Position numbers and translations under genes: made by a program | Source: an uncultured Atopobiaceae bacterium | Lineage (GTDB): Bacteria; Actinomycetota; Coriobacteriia; Coriobacteriales; Atopobiaceae | DNA length: 6,460 nt | Direction: 5' to 3' | Assembly (NCBI GenBank): GCA_905235165.1 | Contig: CAJOKK010000082.1 | Location: 1-6,460 of the forward strand | Shown here: positions 6,191 to 6,460 of the stretch, piece after piece | How the letters are laid out: each line of letters opens with the position of its first letter | Position numbering within the stretch: the stretch's first letter is position 1 | The notes under the pieces: model-generated | What the model saw: the letters and a program-made list of their open reading frames with translations, nothing else | What the model was told of the DNA's origin: nothing | Databases searched by the model: none

Positions 6191-6237
6191 CTACCAAATC
6201 GTGACATTTCCGGGCTGTTTTTGTCACAAAATGGCTG
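6191..6237 (+). repeat. Convergent-junction hairpin repeat, copy 3
   Basis: Identical to copy 1 over the 47-bp unit (CTACCAAATCGTGACA to TGTCACAAAATGGCTG) and again preceded by a C-rich run. It lies 51 bp after the protease stop and overlaps the end of the convergent larC gene, for which it supplies the stop codon and the last few residues. It is over 3 kb from copies 1 and 2, so the element is dispersed and not just a local tandem. Confidence 0.9.
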
Positions 6238-6460
6238 GGGGCTCGCAGGCTTGGGTTACCGCTCGATACGCTGCCTGATAGGAGATTCCGGCCTGCTTTG
6301 CCAGGGCTGCAACGGTTTCGTATTCGGGGTAGAGCCGGCGCTCGCCATTCGGAAGCTCGACGGCCTTAGCCTTTGCGGGGCCATAGCTGGTCGCAAGCTC
6401 AACGATCTCACGGCTGAGGGCGGTTCTCCAGAGGGGTTGGCGCCTGATGCCGATGGTGGT
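6224..6460 (-). CDS. larC: LarC, nickel-pincer cofactor nickel-insertion enzyme, C-terminal fragment
   Basis: The last 78 codons of a minus-strand gene that enters from the right edge. LarC (DUF111 family) inserts nickel into the pyridinium bis-thiocarboxylate mononucleotide, with CTP hydrolysis, to finish the cofactor of lactate racemase LarA and its relatives; it acts in the cytoplasm. The fragment reads TTIGIRRQPLWRTALSRE, then SYGPAKAKAV, then LYPEYETVAALAKQAGIS and YQAAYRAVTQAC, following the LarC C-terminal pattern TIGVRR ... GPVRVKVA ... KPEYEDC ... YRAA. The final EPPAIL and the TGA (6226-6224) run into repeat copy 3, whose CCATTTTGTGACA arm encodes AIL-stop. The rest of larC, and perhaps larB/larE/larA, should lie to the right. 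It is convergent with the protease gene. Confidence 0.85.
   Translation of the reverse strand, partial: TTIGIRRQPLWRTALSREIVELATSYGPAKAKAVELPNGERRLYPEYETVAALAKQAGISYQAAYRAVTQACEPPAIL

Overview
The window looks like chromosomal DNA of a G+C-rich, Gram-positive anaerobe. I infer the Coriobacteriia (the Olsenella/Atopobium/Collinsella group) from the combination of an LTA-synthase-type sulfatase-fold enzyme, a Nif11-type double-glycine leader peptide, a surface-anchored papain-like protease and a lar gene. No rRNA or housekeeping marker is present, so the taxon is inference only.

Layout, left to right. (1) A membrane-bound phosphoglycerol transferase of the LtaS/MdoB family lies on the minus strand from 2055 and is open at the left edge. 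Its last part (about 1-80) looks inverted: the plus strand there reads the family's own C-terminal signature. (2) A 318-bp divergent intergenic region (2056-2373). (3) A small SixA-type histidine phosphatase on the plus strand (2374-2880). (4) A convergent junction with two tandem copies of a roughly 47-bp hairpin repeat (2889-3017). (5) A minus-strand gene for an 86-residue protein (3335-3075) with a Nif11-like GG leader followed by a zinc ribbon. (6) A 212-bp divergent promoter region. (7) A large plus-strand gene (3548-6139) for a secreted C1A cysteine protease with a lectin-like region and a sortase-type C-terminus. (8) A second convergent junction with a third copy of the repeat. (9) The C-terminal end of larC on the minus strand, entering from the right edge, whose stop codon lies inside that third repeat copy.

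How the genes relate. The two small-to-large divergent pairs (LTA synthase/SixA and Nif11/C1 protease) each share an upstream region, and every convergent 3' junction carries the hairpin repeat. The phosphoglycerol transferase and the protease are both cell-envelope proteins. The Nif11-type peptide and the papain-fold protease sit head to head between repeat copies and could form a precursor/protease pair, but no RiPP maturation enzyme or exporter is visible, so this is only a hypothesis. LarC belongs to nickel-pincer cofactor synthesis and is functionally separate.

The points most worth a second look are the apparent small inversion at the left edge, the convergent-junction repeat (including its use as the larC stop), and the Nif11 leader joined to a zinc ribbon.
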